Shown here piece after piece: positions 1 through 11,039 of a DNA stretch of 64,000 nt. The notes under the pieces are model-generated. The model ran no database searches. It saw nothing but the letters and a program-made list of their open reading frames with translations, and had not been told where the DNA came from. The position numbers and the translations under genes were made by a program. This DNA is from Cytidiella melzeri (lineage: Eukaryota > Basidiomycota > Agaricomycetes > Polyporales > Irpicaceae), in NCBI GenBank assembly GCA_022592445.1, contig JABYQR010000003.1, forward strand, positions 124,001 to 188,000, written 5' to 3'. Each line of letters opens with the position of its first letter. The stretch's first letter is position 1.

Positions 1-2
1 GT

Positions 3-3000
3 GCCGTGTCTGCTGCACCCAGTTCCAGCACTCGACCCAAGAGGGAGGAGTCGGCAAACTCCGCACCAAGTGCCCGGAAGGGTAGCTCGCGGCCTGGAGG
101 CCGAGGCCGTGGCCATGGTCGCGGCAACGGACGTGCGAACTCCTCGCGAGGAGACGCGAAGAAGGACTCTTCGTCCTCCGACTCTACGGACGTCACCTGT
201 TACCGGTGTGGGGGCAAAGGCCATAAGGTTCCCCAATGCCCGTCCTCTCCCACTGTCAAGAAAGGCACGGAACGCGCGAACTCAGCTGAAAAGCCGAAGG
301 CTGTCGCGAAATCCGCGGAGACTGCGACAGAGGCCCATCATACCGATATTGACGAGGCCTGGAGTGCCATTCGCTGGGCCGATGAGCCCACTGTCGAACT
401 TGATTGCTCCGACCTCGTGGATTCCGACTGCCCCTTTGCTGGCGCGATGGTTTCCGACGTCCCGACCAGCACCTCATCCTCCGTTGAGATCTACGACTCC
501 GGAGCAACGAGCCACATGACTCCCTACCGCGATCTTTTGGACAATTATCGCGAGATCTCCTCGCGCCCCATCCGCGCCGCAAACTCGCAGCTTTTCAAAG
601 CTGTAGGCATGGGCGACATGCGTGTTACCGCGCCGAACGGGAGGACCACCACCACTTACCGCTTGAAGGACGTGCTGTATGCGCCGTCCATGTCGTCCAC
701 TCTCGTGTCACTCGGGAAATTGGACGACGCGGGCCTCCACGTGTCCATGTGGAACGGATCCTGTCAAATACGGCGAGGACTGCGCGGCCCAACCATAGCT
801 GTCATACCAAAAGTCGACGGACTTTATCGCGTCACCCACGGAGACCACGCACTTAGTGTTTCCGCGTCGTCAGTTTCTCTCTACGAGTTACACAAGAGGC
901 TGGGCCACGTCTCATACGCCTACCTCAAGCGCATGCTGCGCGATGGATCCATTGGTGGTGTCCATGTCGATCCTGCCAAACTGGAGGAGGTCGAGTGCGA
1001 CCCGTGTCTCAGGTCTAAGGCAACGCGAAAGCCCATTGCTGCCATTCGCTCGTCGCAGCGCGCCGAGAACTTCGGCGACCTCATCCATATGGACCTCTGG
1101 GGCCCGGCCACTGTCCAGACCATCCACCACGCGTCCTACACGTTCACCATGTTGGATGACGCTACCTCGTGGCTCGAGTCTCCCATGCTCAAGTCAAAGG
1201 ACGAGGCTTTTATCAAGTACGTCACCTACGACACCGCTCTCGAAACCCAGTATGGCGTAAGGATCAAGTGCGCGCACTCCGATCGAGGCGGCGAGTTCTT
1301 ATCAGACAGCATGACGGCCTATATGAATCTTCGCGGCACTCGTCGCAAGCTCACTGTCCACGATACTCCCGAGCACAACGGTGCTGCCGAACGCTCCCAT
1401 AGGACCATCCTGAACGCGGTTCGCGCGATGCTACGCGCCGCAGGTCTTCCTCGCACGTTATGGGGATTTGCCCACGCCTACGCAGTCTATCTCTTCAACC
1501 GGACCGCTCGTCGCGCTGTGGATTTCAAGTCTCCCTTCGAAATGCGTTTCAAGAAGATCCCGGACGTCAGTGATTTACGCTCCTTCGGCGCAATCTGTTA
1601 CGTCCGGAAGCACGCAACGACGCCCAAGTTGGAGGACCGCGCTGAGGAAGGCAGATGGCTCGGACCTGACTCTTCGTCCAATGGCTATTGGATTTATTGG
1701 CCCACGTCGCGACGCGCGACGGTTGAGCGCAATATTGTGTTCTCCGAGCGCGAGACTCCTCTCGTTGAGGGGGAGTTGCAGGATATTGACCTTGAACCTG
1801 TCAACGAGAAGATTCCCGACTCTGTCGCTCCAGTCCCACTCGCCACACCTCTACGCTCCGACGACACCGTCGAAATCCCAACAGATGATGTCCTACCTTC
1901 TGCGTCGGTCGAGTCCACGCTCGGCAAGCGTAACCGGAAGCCCTCTCAGAAATTAAGGGACATCCTCGACGGTCAAGCCATCACTGGGGACGAACTCGAT
2001 GAATCCGACGAGGTTATCACTGCGAACTTGGTCCACGCAATGTCAGACGTTGCATCGGCAGACCCCAGAACACTCGCGGAAGCGATGAAGCGTCCTAATT
2101 GGCCGGCAATCAAGGCATCCATGGAGGACGAGATCTCGCGACTAGAAGCCAGAAATTCTTGGACTTACGTCGATCCCCCTCCTGGCGCAAATGTGATCAA
2201 TTGCAAATGGGTCTTTCGCACAAAACGGGATGAGCACGGTAACGAGACCGCGCAGAGATCCCGACTGGTAGCGCGCGGCGATACCCAAGTTCATGGCGTG
2301 GACTATCAGGCCGACGACACGTTTGCTCCGGTAGCCAAGATGTCTTCTGTAAGGTCCATTCTCGCGTTAGGAGCCAAAGCCGGATACGAGCTCGATCAAG
2401 TCGACGTAAAATCAGCATACCTCTATGGACGGCTCGAAGAAGATGAGGTTATCTTCATGAAACCTCCTCCCGGTATCTCGCTCAAAGGCATCAAGCACGG
2501 ACAAGTTCTCAAGCTGCAGGCGTGTCTCTACGGGCTGAAGCAGGCCGGTAGACGTTGGGCCAAAACGCTGCGCCAACACATGGAGGACATAGGACTCACA
2601 CGCTCGCAGCACGATCACGCAGTGTACTACCGCCATTTGCCTGACGGCCATGTAATCGTCGTCTTTGTACATGTGGACGATATGACTCTCGTCACGCCAG
2701 ATCCAAAGCGCACCAGTATGCTAAAGCAGAAGATTTCCGCGCGAGTCGACATCGTCGATTCCGGACCTATCAAGTGGATGCTCGGTATCGAACTACACAG
2801 AAATCGGGACTCACGCACCATCACTATGTCTCAAGGATCGTACATCGACCAGATCCTCGAGCGATATGGTTTCTCAGACATCAAGCCTCTCGCTCTCCCG
2901 ATTGACCCCAACGTCATCCTGTCCAAAGACCAGTCACCTTCCATTCCGTCCGAGATCGCTGCCATGCGAGACAAGCCCTATCGCGAGGCTCTCGGCGCGC

Positions 3001-3635
3001 TCATGTACATCTCTGTCGCAACTCGTCCTGACATCACTTACGCCGTCTGCCAGCTCGCGCGATTTGGCGAAAACCCAGGTATCGCTCACTGGACTGCCGT
3101 CAAACGTGTCTACGCTTACCTTAAAAGAACTCGGGACCTACGTCTCACCCTCGGCGGAACGGACGACACCACGCTGCACGGGTATTCCGATGCGGATGGC
3201 ATGTCCAACGAGGATCGCCACGCCATTTCGGGATACGTATTCCTGATTGGAGGCGCAGTGTCTTGGTCCTCGAAGCGTCAAGAAATCGTCTCCCTCTCGA
3301 CCACCGAAGCCGAGTACGTGGCCCTCACTCACGCTACAAAAGAGGCCATTTGGTTGCGAAACTTCCTCATGGAGATCTATCGCACGCCGCCTCACCCTGT
3401 CGAACTTCGCGGCGACAATCAAGGTTCTATCGCCCTCGCTCGCGACGACAAGTTTCACGCACGCACGAAGCATATTGACATCCGCTTCCATTTCATTCGA
3501 TATGCTATCGAAGAACAAAAAGTCAAACTCGTCTACTGCCCCACCGAGGACATGACGGCCGACGTCCTTACGAAGGCGCTCCCTTCTATGAAAGCCAAGC
3601 ACTTCGCCGCATCCATGGGACTTGCGCAGGCTTGA
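3..3635 (+). CDS. Ty1/copia retrotransposon Gag-Pol polyprotein, 5' end outside window
   Basis: The frame is open from the window edge to TGA at 3633-3635 (about 1,210 residues), so the true start and most of Gag lie upstream. Counting residues from the GTG at position 6: a CCHC zinc knuckle at 65-78 (CX2CX4HX4C), an aspartic protease with DSGAT at 164-168, the integrase His/Cys zinc region near 290-335, then the integrase core with its D (HMDLWGP), D (HSDRGGEF) and E (AAERSHR). Next come a reverse transcriptase with the active-site motif VHVDD and an RNase H domain with D in SDAD, E in TTEAEY and D in RGDNQGS. The protease-integrase-RT-RNase H order defines copia rather than gypsy. I see no internal stop or frameshift, so the visible part could be functional. 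The purine tract and LTR follow directly. Confidence 0.95.
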   Translation, partial: AVSAAPSSSTRPKREESANSAPSARKGSSRPGGRGRGHGRGNGRANSSRGDAKKDSSSSDSTDVTCYRCGGKGHKVPQCPSSPTVKKGTERANSAEKPKAVAKSAETATEAHHTDIDEAWSAIRWADEPTVELDCSDLVDSDCPFAGAMVSDVPTSTSSSVEIYDSGATSHMTPYRDLLDNYREISSRPIRAANSQLFKAVGMGDMRVTAPNGRTTTTYRLKDVLYAPSMSSTLVSLGKLDDAGLHVSMWNGSCQIRRGLRGPTIAVIPKVDGLYRVTHGDHALSVSASSVSLYELHKRLGHVSYAYLKRMLRDGSIGGVHVDPAKLEEVECDPCLRSKATRKPIAAIRSSQRAENFGDLIHMDLWGPATVQTIHHASYTFTMLDDATSWLESPMLKSKDEAFIKYVTYDTALETQYGVRIKCAHSDRGGEFLSDSMTAYMNLRGTRRKLTVHDTPEHNGAAERSHRTILNAVRAMLRAAGLPRTLWGFAHAYAVYLFNRTARRAVDFKSPFEMRFKKIPDVSDLRSFGAICYVRKHATTPKLEDRAEEGRWLGPDSSSNGYWIYWPTSRRATVERNIVFSERETPLVEGELQDIDLEPVNEKIPDSVAPVPLATPLRSDDTVEIPTDDVLPSASVESTLGKRNRKPSQKLRDILDGQAITGDELDESDEVITANLVHAMSDVASADPRTLAEAMKRPNWPAIKASMEDEISRLEARNSWTYVDPPPGANVINCKWVFRTKRDEHGNETAQRSRLVARGDTQVHGVDYQADDTFAPVAKMSSVRSILALGAKAGYELDQVDVKSAYLYGRLEEDEVIFMKPPPGISLKGIKHGQVLKLQACLYGLKQAGRRWAKTLRQHMEDIGLTRSQHDHAVYYRHLPDGHVIVVFVHVDDMTLVTPDPKRTSMLKQKISARVDIVDSGPIKWMLGIELHRNRDSRTITMSQGSYIDQILERYGFSDIKPLALPIDPNVILSKDQSPSIPSEIAAMRDKPYREALGALMYISVATRPDITYAVCQLARFGENPGIAHWTAVKRVYAYLKRTRDLRLTLGGTDDTTLHGYSDADGMSNEDRHAISGYVFLIGGAVSWSSKRQEIVSLSTTEAEYVALTHATKEAIWLRNFLMEIYRTPPHPVELRGDNQGSIALARDDKFHARTKHIDIRFHFIRYAIEEQKVKLVYCPTEDMTADVLTKALPSMKAKHFAASMGLAQA

Positions 3636-3642
3636 GGGGGAG

Positions 3643-4000
3643 TGTTGAAATATCCCGCGCCTCCGTTGCGCCCATTATTTATACTTCCGTTAGGCTGTGT
3701 TTTATTTTCTCTTCTCGTTTCCTCCGCATGTACAGGTACATACTCTTTTACAAGTTTCGTACCGTAACGTAGCTACAGTACTGCTTATCACTTGAACACT
3801 TATATACGAGCCCTCTCCGTCTCGAGCGCCTCAGAGTCTTTGACCTATACTCTGAGGTGTAAGTACCTTATCGGACTCTCTACTTCGCTCATGTACTCAT
3901 ACAATCCTGTAGTTGACACGTCGTGTCTATAGGTAAATATCAGAGTCTTTGACCTATACTCTGAGGTTTGACACGTCGTGTCTATAGGTCATTAACGCGA
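3643..4000 (+). repeat. 3' LTR of the copia element, right border uncertain
   Basis: A purine run (GAGGGGGAG, just after the polyprotein stop) is followed at 3643 by TGTTGAAATATC, the usual polypurine tract to TG... junction of a copia LTR. The 5' LTR is outside the window, so the right end cannot be fixed by comparison. It must lie between about 3990 and the ataxin-10-like start at 4171. The stretch carries duplicated short hairpins, annotated separately. Confidence 0.7.
3830..3989 (+). repeat. Two alternating pairs of short palindromic direct repeats in the copia LTR
   Basis: A 27 bp block at 3832-3858 recurs exactly at 3941-3967 except for its last base or two. In the first copy CTCAGAGT (3830-3837) pairs with ACTCTGAG (3849-3856), a perfect 8 bp stem with an 11-base loop. 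A second block at 3913-3934 recurs at 3968-3989 and contains GACACGTCGTGTC, a 6 bp stem around one base. The order is A, B, A, B. Such blocks in LTRs are often transcription-factor or terminator sites, but that role is inferred. Confidence 0.8.
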
Positions 4001-4170
4001 GCTCTCCGATTGGCCCGTACGAGCCCAGCGCTGTTGAACTTTGCGCCACAAAGTTCACGCCCAAACTTCTTCAATCGTGAGAACAGCTTTTTTCAACATG
4101 GCTCACACACTCGTGTTGTATAACATCTCCATCTGCAGATTAGTCTTCGTTTTGCTAGAAAATCTTCAAC

Positions 4171-6639
4171 ATGGCTGTTGGCAACAATGTGCTTCTCGAC
4201 AGTATTTCATTGCTAGACATCAGCGACGACGCCACGATAGCGCCTTTCCTTGACGTCCTTGATCTACATTCTAAAGCTCTGGCGGCAGATGGTCAGTTGA
4301 GGTAGGTGCTCTCTTCTTCGCACAACCTCCGCTACGACCTGACGGACAGAATTGTCGCAGACGTTCCATAGGCAACGGCGTACCGAATATATGGCCTGGT
4401 TTAAATCGCCTTTGGAAAGATTTGGCGGCCGCGCACTCAACCATCGAGGACGACGAAGATGAAGGTGATAGCACAGCAACATTAAGATCGTTATGCGTAT
4501 CCGTCGCCCGCTTTACACGCAATCTCGTCGCAGCTGAGTTGGAGAATCAGTCGCGAGCATTGTCAGCCGTTCCTTCCATATTACTGTGGTGTGGCTGCTG
4601 ACGGTCAGACCACCATTGCCGGGCACACAGTGAAAATGAGCCCTCTATTCGAGAAATCCTCCGCTATTACACCTCTTACGCTGTAGCTACTAAACCAGAA
4701 TGTGAGTAGACCATACATCAAGAGATGAGGGAAGGTCACTCATCCATACGTTTGCCATGCGCAGCCTTGCCTGCTACACGAATTTTGACGCAGGCGTTGT
4801 CCAATATGGTAACGGCAAATGAAGGCCTCCTCGAGGAAATTTGGAACCTGTATCTTCAACAAGCTGAAGAGCAACTGATTCTGATGTATGTTCCCATATC
4901 CCACCCCGATATCATCACTCAGCGGTGTCTCTTTTTAGTCGATTACTTGCTATACCTGATCCTGGTACGACGATAGCATCGTTCGTTTTCATCCTCAACT
5001 GTGTGCATGGAAACAAGGAACGAATGTACGTCTCAACTCCCGTCCCACACCACGCTTCCAAACGCCACGCGGCTCCCACCTACAAGCTTCTTTCGATAGT
5101 AGACTGAATGCAGCTCTTCCTCAGGGCATTTCTCACCAACGGGCGTAGTGGACCGCGTCTTTGTATTACGTACCTGGACCGTGTGGCCTCTCTCTTCGAT
5201 GCCGCTGATGAGAACAGCTTGCGGGCCTTCGAATTAGGGTACGCATACATCATCTTAGGTCTTTGCTTCCAGAGAACACATGAATTCATTTCGTTCGTCC
5301 TTCCGTTGATTCATCATCCCGCATGGACGCCACCCTATCGTACAGATACGAACTGTTCCGCCACTGGGCGGACGCAGGCATTGTTCCGGCTGTTTATGTT
5401 CGAATAGGGATGTGAGCACGTATTGTCCGTCCCACCGAGACCACTGCTCACTTGTATGCTCTACCACGCGTCCGTATCGCGCCGTCAAAACACAGACCAG
5501 AAGAAGTGGTCACACCGCACCAAACGACGTTATTGAAACTGTTGGACGCTTATTTACAGCCTCCTAATGTTGGCGGTCCTTCAAATCTTCACCTCCTGGG
5601 GCTGTGCGACATGTGTACCACGACGTTTTTCACCTTGACGTCCTACACGCAGCGATCGATACGACGAGCTTTGGGTTCCGACAACAGTAGAAGCTCTTCA
5701 ACTCATCTAGCCTCATTGCACGCCTCGGCCCCAGATACATATTTGCCAGTTCACGTCAACGACCCGCCGTCGAATGAGCCGTTGGAAGAATTGGATTTGT
5801 TGCTGCCAAAAATTTGCGAAGCGCTAGTCCTTGTGACCCAATGCCTCATATCCCTAGCCTTGCTTTCCGAGGAGATGCTCAATGCAACCGATCCCAAACA
5901 GCAAGCAAACAAATGGCCGAGCTCTTCGACCGACGTCCGTTTCAAGGATTATCTAAACAACGCAGTTTCACAAGAAGCCGCACGGTCCATTGAAACTCTA
6001 ATAGGTTCGTCTTCGCAGATCGTCATCCCCGGTGGTTCGGTTGTGACTGACTGAACATAACCGATCCGGTTCAGAAACTCTCCGCCTACTGGATCAGTTC
6101 CTCCCTAGAATTACTTTTGGTAAGGTGGCTCATGCGCCCGTGTATGTCGGGGAGTCAAATATTCCATCATCCGACGAGAGCGCAGGAAAGAAAAACGGCT
6201 ATTCACACCCTCAAGCTTCAGACCCGAAGGGGTTCTCGTATCTAAAGCGGGACCTAGTGCGGCTGCTCGGTATACTAGCTGCAGACTGTCCGGACGTGCA
6301 GAATAGGGTCCGGGGCTGTGGAGGAATCAATGTGGTGCTGAACCTGTGTGTTATTGACGACCGCAACCCATGTGAGTCCTTTTTCTTCTGCGTGTCTTTG
6401 AGCATAACGTAATATCTAAAATCACACACGAAAATAACATGGCCTTGTAACGTCTTTGGACAGTGATGTCCATAACTTCCAATCTGAGCTTGTTAGGCAG
6501 TGCATGCTGACGACACCGCACAGATCTACGGGAACATGCTCTGTTCACGCTGCGCAATCTACTACACGGGAATCTGGAGAACCAGGCTGTGGTGAACGAA
6601 GTGCGGCCACTGAGAGAATGGACGGAGCCCGTAGCTTGA
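4171..6639 (+). CDS. Ataxin-10/CTR86-like armadillo-type protein (spliced)
   Basis: Start ATG is at 4171 and stop TGA at 6637-6639. Exon 1 is 4171-4301, then an intron to CGCAG at 4360; exon 2 runs from 4361 to about 4585. It encodes a segment with ARFTRNLVAAELENQ, typical of the ataxin-10 N-terminal half. Further exons lie near 4632-4700, 4761-4886, 4940-5024, 5131-5250, 5452-6005 and 6075-6370. The borders in the middle are only approximate, because I could not close the phase near 5024-5131. The C-terminal exons hold the ataxin-10 signature: KRDLVRLLGILA, QNRVRGCGGINVVL, DDRNP, then LREHALFTLRNLLHGN and NQAVV. The family consists of cytoplasmic repeat proteins linked in animals to neurite and cilium biology; the yeast homologue CTR86 is essential and poorly understood. 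It converges on LEO1, with 84 bp between the stops. Confidence 0.8.
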
Positions 6640-6723
6640 CCTTGCGGCAGCGTAGACACACAGATATTTGTAGCATGACAAGCAAAAGGACACATATCGT
6701 GCCGCCCCGGCAGCGCCAATTGT

Positions 6724-8518
6724 TTACTCTTCCTCGTCGTCCTCGAATTCTATAGCACGACGTTTCCGTGAGCCTGTCCCGGCCCGTCGTACTCCCCAAT
6801 CCTCGTCGTCTTCCTCGCTTTCCACGTCCATAGCGTCATCATCTGCGGCTTTGTCTGCACCCGCACTCGACCCGCCGCCTTCCTCCTGCGCGCGGCGTTT
6901 CTTCTCTTCAGCTTCGATCTTTGCCTCTAGTCTATCCAGGTCGTCTTCTTCTGTTTCCTCTGCCCGACGCTTTCGGCCCTTCTTCTTCTTGCTCCCATCA
7001 TCGGAATTCACAAAGTCCGCGTCCTCGTCCTCTGAATCGGCAACGAGGAAGTCATCGTTTTGGTACTCCCCAGGACCCCTCTTGCTGTTCTCCTCGTCCC
7101 TTTGTCTTTTGCCCTTGCGGTCCGCCGACCCGGATAAGCCAAATTCATCTTCCGAGCCACCGCCAAATCCCACGTCCTCGTCCTCGTCGTCTGACCACAT
7201 ATCGTCTCCGGCCCTCTTACGCGTGTACCCAGTCCGTCTTCGTTTACCACTGCCCAAGCCATCGTCATCTCCTTTAGTCTTTCTCGGCTTTTTAGCAGCT
7301 TGCTTCAGCAGCTCCATCTTTTCACGCTCTGGATCTGTAGTTGGGTCCGGAGCTATGCGCAGACGTGCAATCTTGCTATGCTTTTGTCCCACTGCACGAA
7401 CAAGCATGCGATGGGTTTCGGACTGCATACCTGTGGGGCGAAGGGTCATTGTTCCGGTGATGACGCCCTCGCATTGCAGTATCTCTGCACGTTTGTGCTG
7501 TGCGACGAGATACGTGAGACCTTGCGCTTTGGCACCGGACGGCTGTGACTGCGATTGGGACTCAAGCTGCGACGATGACACGGGCGGCTGAGAGCCACCA
7601 AATGCTTGACGAGGTACAGCGCCCGACGTATCGACTGCCTGGTTGATGTCAAACAACTCTTTTCCAAGTTGCAGGCTCAAAGACCCATCTGACCAGCGTA
7701 TGACTCGGCTGTTGGACTGGCGTTTCTGCGATAATAGGGTGGAGGGATTAAAACAACGTGGATACCCGCATGAATACGTCAGGCTTACGTCGTGGCCGTT
7801 GTCATCCTTCGTCCAGCGCCAGCGTACAGTGTTCTCTACTTTGAGTTTTATTGACATACTCTTTTCGCGCAAATTTTCATCCGGCTGCGGTTCGTCGTCT
7901 TCTTGCTCAGGCCCGATGTAAGTGTCCGGGTGAAAGGGCTTCGAGTCTACTTTGACGAAATTTGGCATGCGGATGACCCATAACTGCCATGAGATAGAAG
8001 CGAGGGGCATTCATTAGACTGACTCTGGTTTAACGATACACGGGATTGAATTATTACTCACGTTGCCGTCTGTACTTCTCGGTACGGGTATATTGGGTAT
8101 TTGAGCACTGGCCTCTAGTACCTCTTCAACGACCGGATCAGGTTCATCGTCTTCACCGTATTCCATGTCTGCCCTATGTTTGCGTTCCGGTGAGGATATA
8201 CCGTCCGCATGTTCTGAGGACCCTGGCGTAGCTACGCTAGGACATTACGACTTTATGAGCGTCAGATAAAACTTGGCCGCCACGGACACCTCACGCATCG
8301 TGCTTTATCTCATTGACATCCTTGTCATCTCCAAACAGGTCCTCCATCTCTTCGTCAGCCTGTGAAATCTCGTCGCCGTCCTCGCCGTCTTCTTGTGGCG
8401 CTCTATCCTCTAAGATTGGCTTGTCCATGGCTATGTCTTGTAGGTTCTTGTAACCATTCCCGTCTTCGGGGCTTGGCTCTATGAGCACTCCGACATCCGG
8501 AGTTGCAGAAAGGGACAT
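6724..8518 (-). CDS. LEO1: RNA polymerase II-associated Paf1 complex subunit LEO1
   Basis: Exons on the minus strand are 8518-8295, 8236-8062, 7983-7789 and 7725-6724, all with matching phases, giving 531 residues. The N-terminus is acidic with a DLFGD motif. The conserved Leo1 core follows: MPNFVKVDSKPFHPDTY, then VENTVRWRW, SRVIRWSDGSLSLQLGKELF and a beta-rich segment to about residue 330. The C-terminal third is a charged, Lys/Arg/Glu/Asp-rich nuclear tail. LEO1 acts in the nucleus in the Paf1 complex, supporting elongation and histone modification on active genes. The third intron (7788-7726, 63 bp) has a length divisible by three and no stop, so an unspliced transcript stays open. I call it an intron because family members pass directly from the GHD region to SNSRV. 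Confidence 0.93.
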
Positions 8519-9566
8519 TTTTAACAATATACAGTAGCCAGAGAGGAAATGAGCCGTGGCGTGGAGGCTATGGATGAACTTTGAGGTCGAACGCAAGGAA
8601 CAGCGCGAGTCGCGAGTCGCGACGTAGATGGTCACATGATTTAATTGCCAAAAGAGGTAGAAGTTGTTTGTCTCGTTTGATCGCTGCTCAGCCACCTCCG
8701 CCTGCTGTCTCTCGATAGTATATCTCTAACCATTGTTGTTCCTACTCGAACGCCGGTACTATCCAATGGATAGGTTTCCGAACGATAGGATTCATTTGGG
8801 TATGCTTGTCACCTTTGTTTGCAGGAGGCGCAGTTCCAGCGCTCTCCCCAGCTTGACAGCAAGTCGCCTCGAGGCCATGTAGCCGTCCATTTTCGAAGCC
8901 GGACCAAACGACCGAGCACCCCCATATGCGCGGCGTGTTCCCCCGGCCATCGCCAGCGTAAAGGTGTGGTTGACAATCGCGGCCAAGAGTAACTTGGGCC
9001 ACCATTCGCTCACGATCCGTGAAGACGGCGGGGCGGGCTCACCGAACCTCATACTAATATGTTCGTTTTCCAAGGAGCTGTACTAATGGGAACCTTATGC
9101 TCTGCTTGGTCCACAAGTGAGGATTTCGACGGAGAATACGAGCACACTGCCATTCGCGGCCGGTACTGACGTGCGGCGGTTTGCACCGCCTCAAGAAGGT
9201 GCGTATACAGCCATGTACTGCCAAAGAATAACAAGCTATATGCATAAGATAGCTTGTCGTTGTGCGTGCAGCTCAGGACGAGGTATCTCCTCGTCGTCTA
9301 GAGCTGGACACACAATGGTGAAGCCAAGCCCAATTGGCGGGCTGCGGCGGTCGGGTCGTTCGACGACAGAGATGTGATACTTAATTGTCAGTGATACGTG
9401 ACTTGATGATACTCAGTCACATCTCACTAATTTTCCACTCATATTCTGCATTAATTGCTCTACATTCACGGGCGCTCTGTTTGCAAACGCTCATTTAAGA
9501 CGCCTTGAGCATTGCCTCGGGAGTACATAACCCGACTACTCTCTCTTCTTCCCTCCCTCATCTTGC
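8519..9566. other. Intergenic, divergent promoter region of LEO1 and the 9567 gene
   Basis: No supported gene. Several short reading frames overlap one another on both strands (for example 8792-9073 minus and 9117-9377 plus), with no recognisable domain or splice structure. A pyrimidine-rich stretch just before 9567 is the usual leader of a fungal gene. Confidence 0.5.
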
Positions 9567-11039
9567 ATGACTCCTCCAGCAGCAGCATCTCCCCAGCCCA
9601 ACAACCTCCCCCACTTACTCAGTGAAGTGATGACCTCTCCTGGGCATACTCGCCACCACTCACCGGCTGCCCTCAATGTCGGAACCGACCATGACTGGGC
9701 TGCCGAGATGCATAACGGGTCGCCCATTCTAGACGGGTTTGGTGCCTCAGCAGGACCATGGGTCGAGGTAGGCATCTTGTTTCATTCTACCGCCTCTATA
9801 TTCATCCTCATCCTACATCATGTCCCAGTTGGATCAGTACATGTATTCGCCGATGGGAGAGAACGCGAACTCCTTCCTCAATGGCCCCCCACTCCTCTTC
9901 ACCATGGACGACTCTTATCTCCCCGATGACTCTGACTATGTCTCGCATAATGCACTTGGACTTGAACTCCCACATGCCAGCCACGGGATCTCATCCTCGC
10001 CACACATACCCCACGACGCCACCTTCTACCCAATGCCACACATCCAGCCACCAACTCCTCGCAACAGCCTCCCACAAATCAACACTGACGTTCATCCTAC
10101 TGACGTGACATACCCCTACTCTCCTCACGAGCACTCTCCGTACAATCTCGCCACCGGGCAGCCCCCGTTGTCGGCAACTACCTCAACTCCGTCCAGCACG
10201 GGATACCCCTCAATTCCTATGACACCGCTATCACTGCCTCCTTCTTCTCAGCACTACTCGAATCACGTTGGCCTACTGCCGTACACGTTTTGCTACCCTC
10301 AAGCGTCGCCTCGAAGCCCATCAGCATCTATGATAACTCCTTCTCCCTCAGCGAACTCTCCGGGCACGCTTACACCTGGGCAGACTGTGATTGACCTCGC
10401 TGCTCGTTTCCCCCATTTCAATCGCATCATTCCTCAAAGGCTTTATCGTCCAAACACTCAAAGTGACCGCCGTCGTTACGTAGAGGACGTGATATTGGAA
10501 AGACCTATCATGTTTTACTCACTGGGTGGCGAGACTTGTGGCATTCGATGCACCGACGCGCTGAACTCCCGGTTCTCAGGCTTGCATGGTCGGGACGACC
10601 CGATGTTTGAACATCGCGGTCCTTCTGTCTCCATTCGCCTCATGGTACGTGCTCACCGGCTTCACCTTGTATTGACACCTAATCTAATGCGCCTCAGTGG
10701 CCTGGATATGCTCCTTGGAGTCGACAGATCCCTACGCGCGATTTCCGCAGCCCTCCCCAGCCAATTACCCGCTCCAAGTTGGCGAAGAACGTCGCGAAGA
10801 CCATCCAACGCTTCGTGGATGTGAGTCACCCGCGTTGACCGGCCCGTTGATCAAGGAGCTGCTGTAACTAACATTATGCCTTGCAGGAGATGAAAGATAA
10901 GCCGATGGAAGAGGACGCAGACGCGCGCTTCAAAGTTGGTCCTCGTCACATCCGCATCGAAGATCTCGAGCTGGTTGGTTTGCAGCACGTGTCCATGGGC
11001 TCATGGCAGGCCTATGTTCGTCTTCGCCGCGAGACCTAA
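9567..11039 (+). CDS. Conserved basidiomycete protein of unknown function, Ser/Pro-rich N-terminus
   Basis: Exons 9567-9767, 9829-10644, 10698-10820 and 10887-11039 join in phase to give 430 residues. Residues 1 to about 205 are rich in Ser, Pro, Thr and His with low complexity, as in fungal transcriptional regulators. From about 205 to the end the sequence looks folded: an RIIPQRLYRPN segment, an SLGGETCGIRC stretch, a WPGYAPWSRQI motif split over an intron, a helix containing KNVAKTIQRFVD, and a terminal VGLQHVSMGSWQAYVRL segment. I think I have seen this C-terminal pattern in other mushroom-forming fungi, but I cannot name a family. No zinc finger, homeodomain or bZIP is visible. A DNA-linked role is a guess from composition only. 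Confidence 0.8.

Noticed and set aside
1..519. 172-codon frame at the window start in another frame
   Set aside because: Arg/Pro-rich shadow of the copia Gag frame; no domain.
6851..7591. 246-codon frame on the plus strand, Ser-rich
   Set aside because: It is antisense to the acidic LEO1 tail; Glu/Asp/Lys codons read backwards give Ser/Leu-rich open frames.
8792..9234. Minus-strand frames between LEO1 and the 9567 gene
   Set aside because: Short, mutually overlapping and without domains or a plausible transcript structure.
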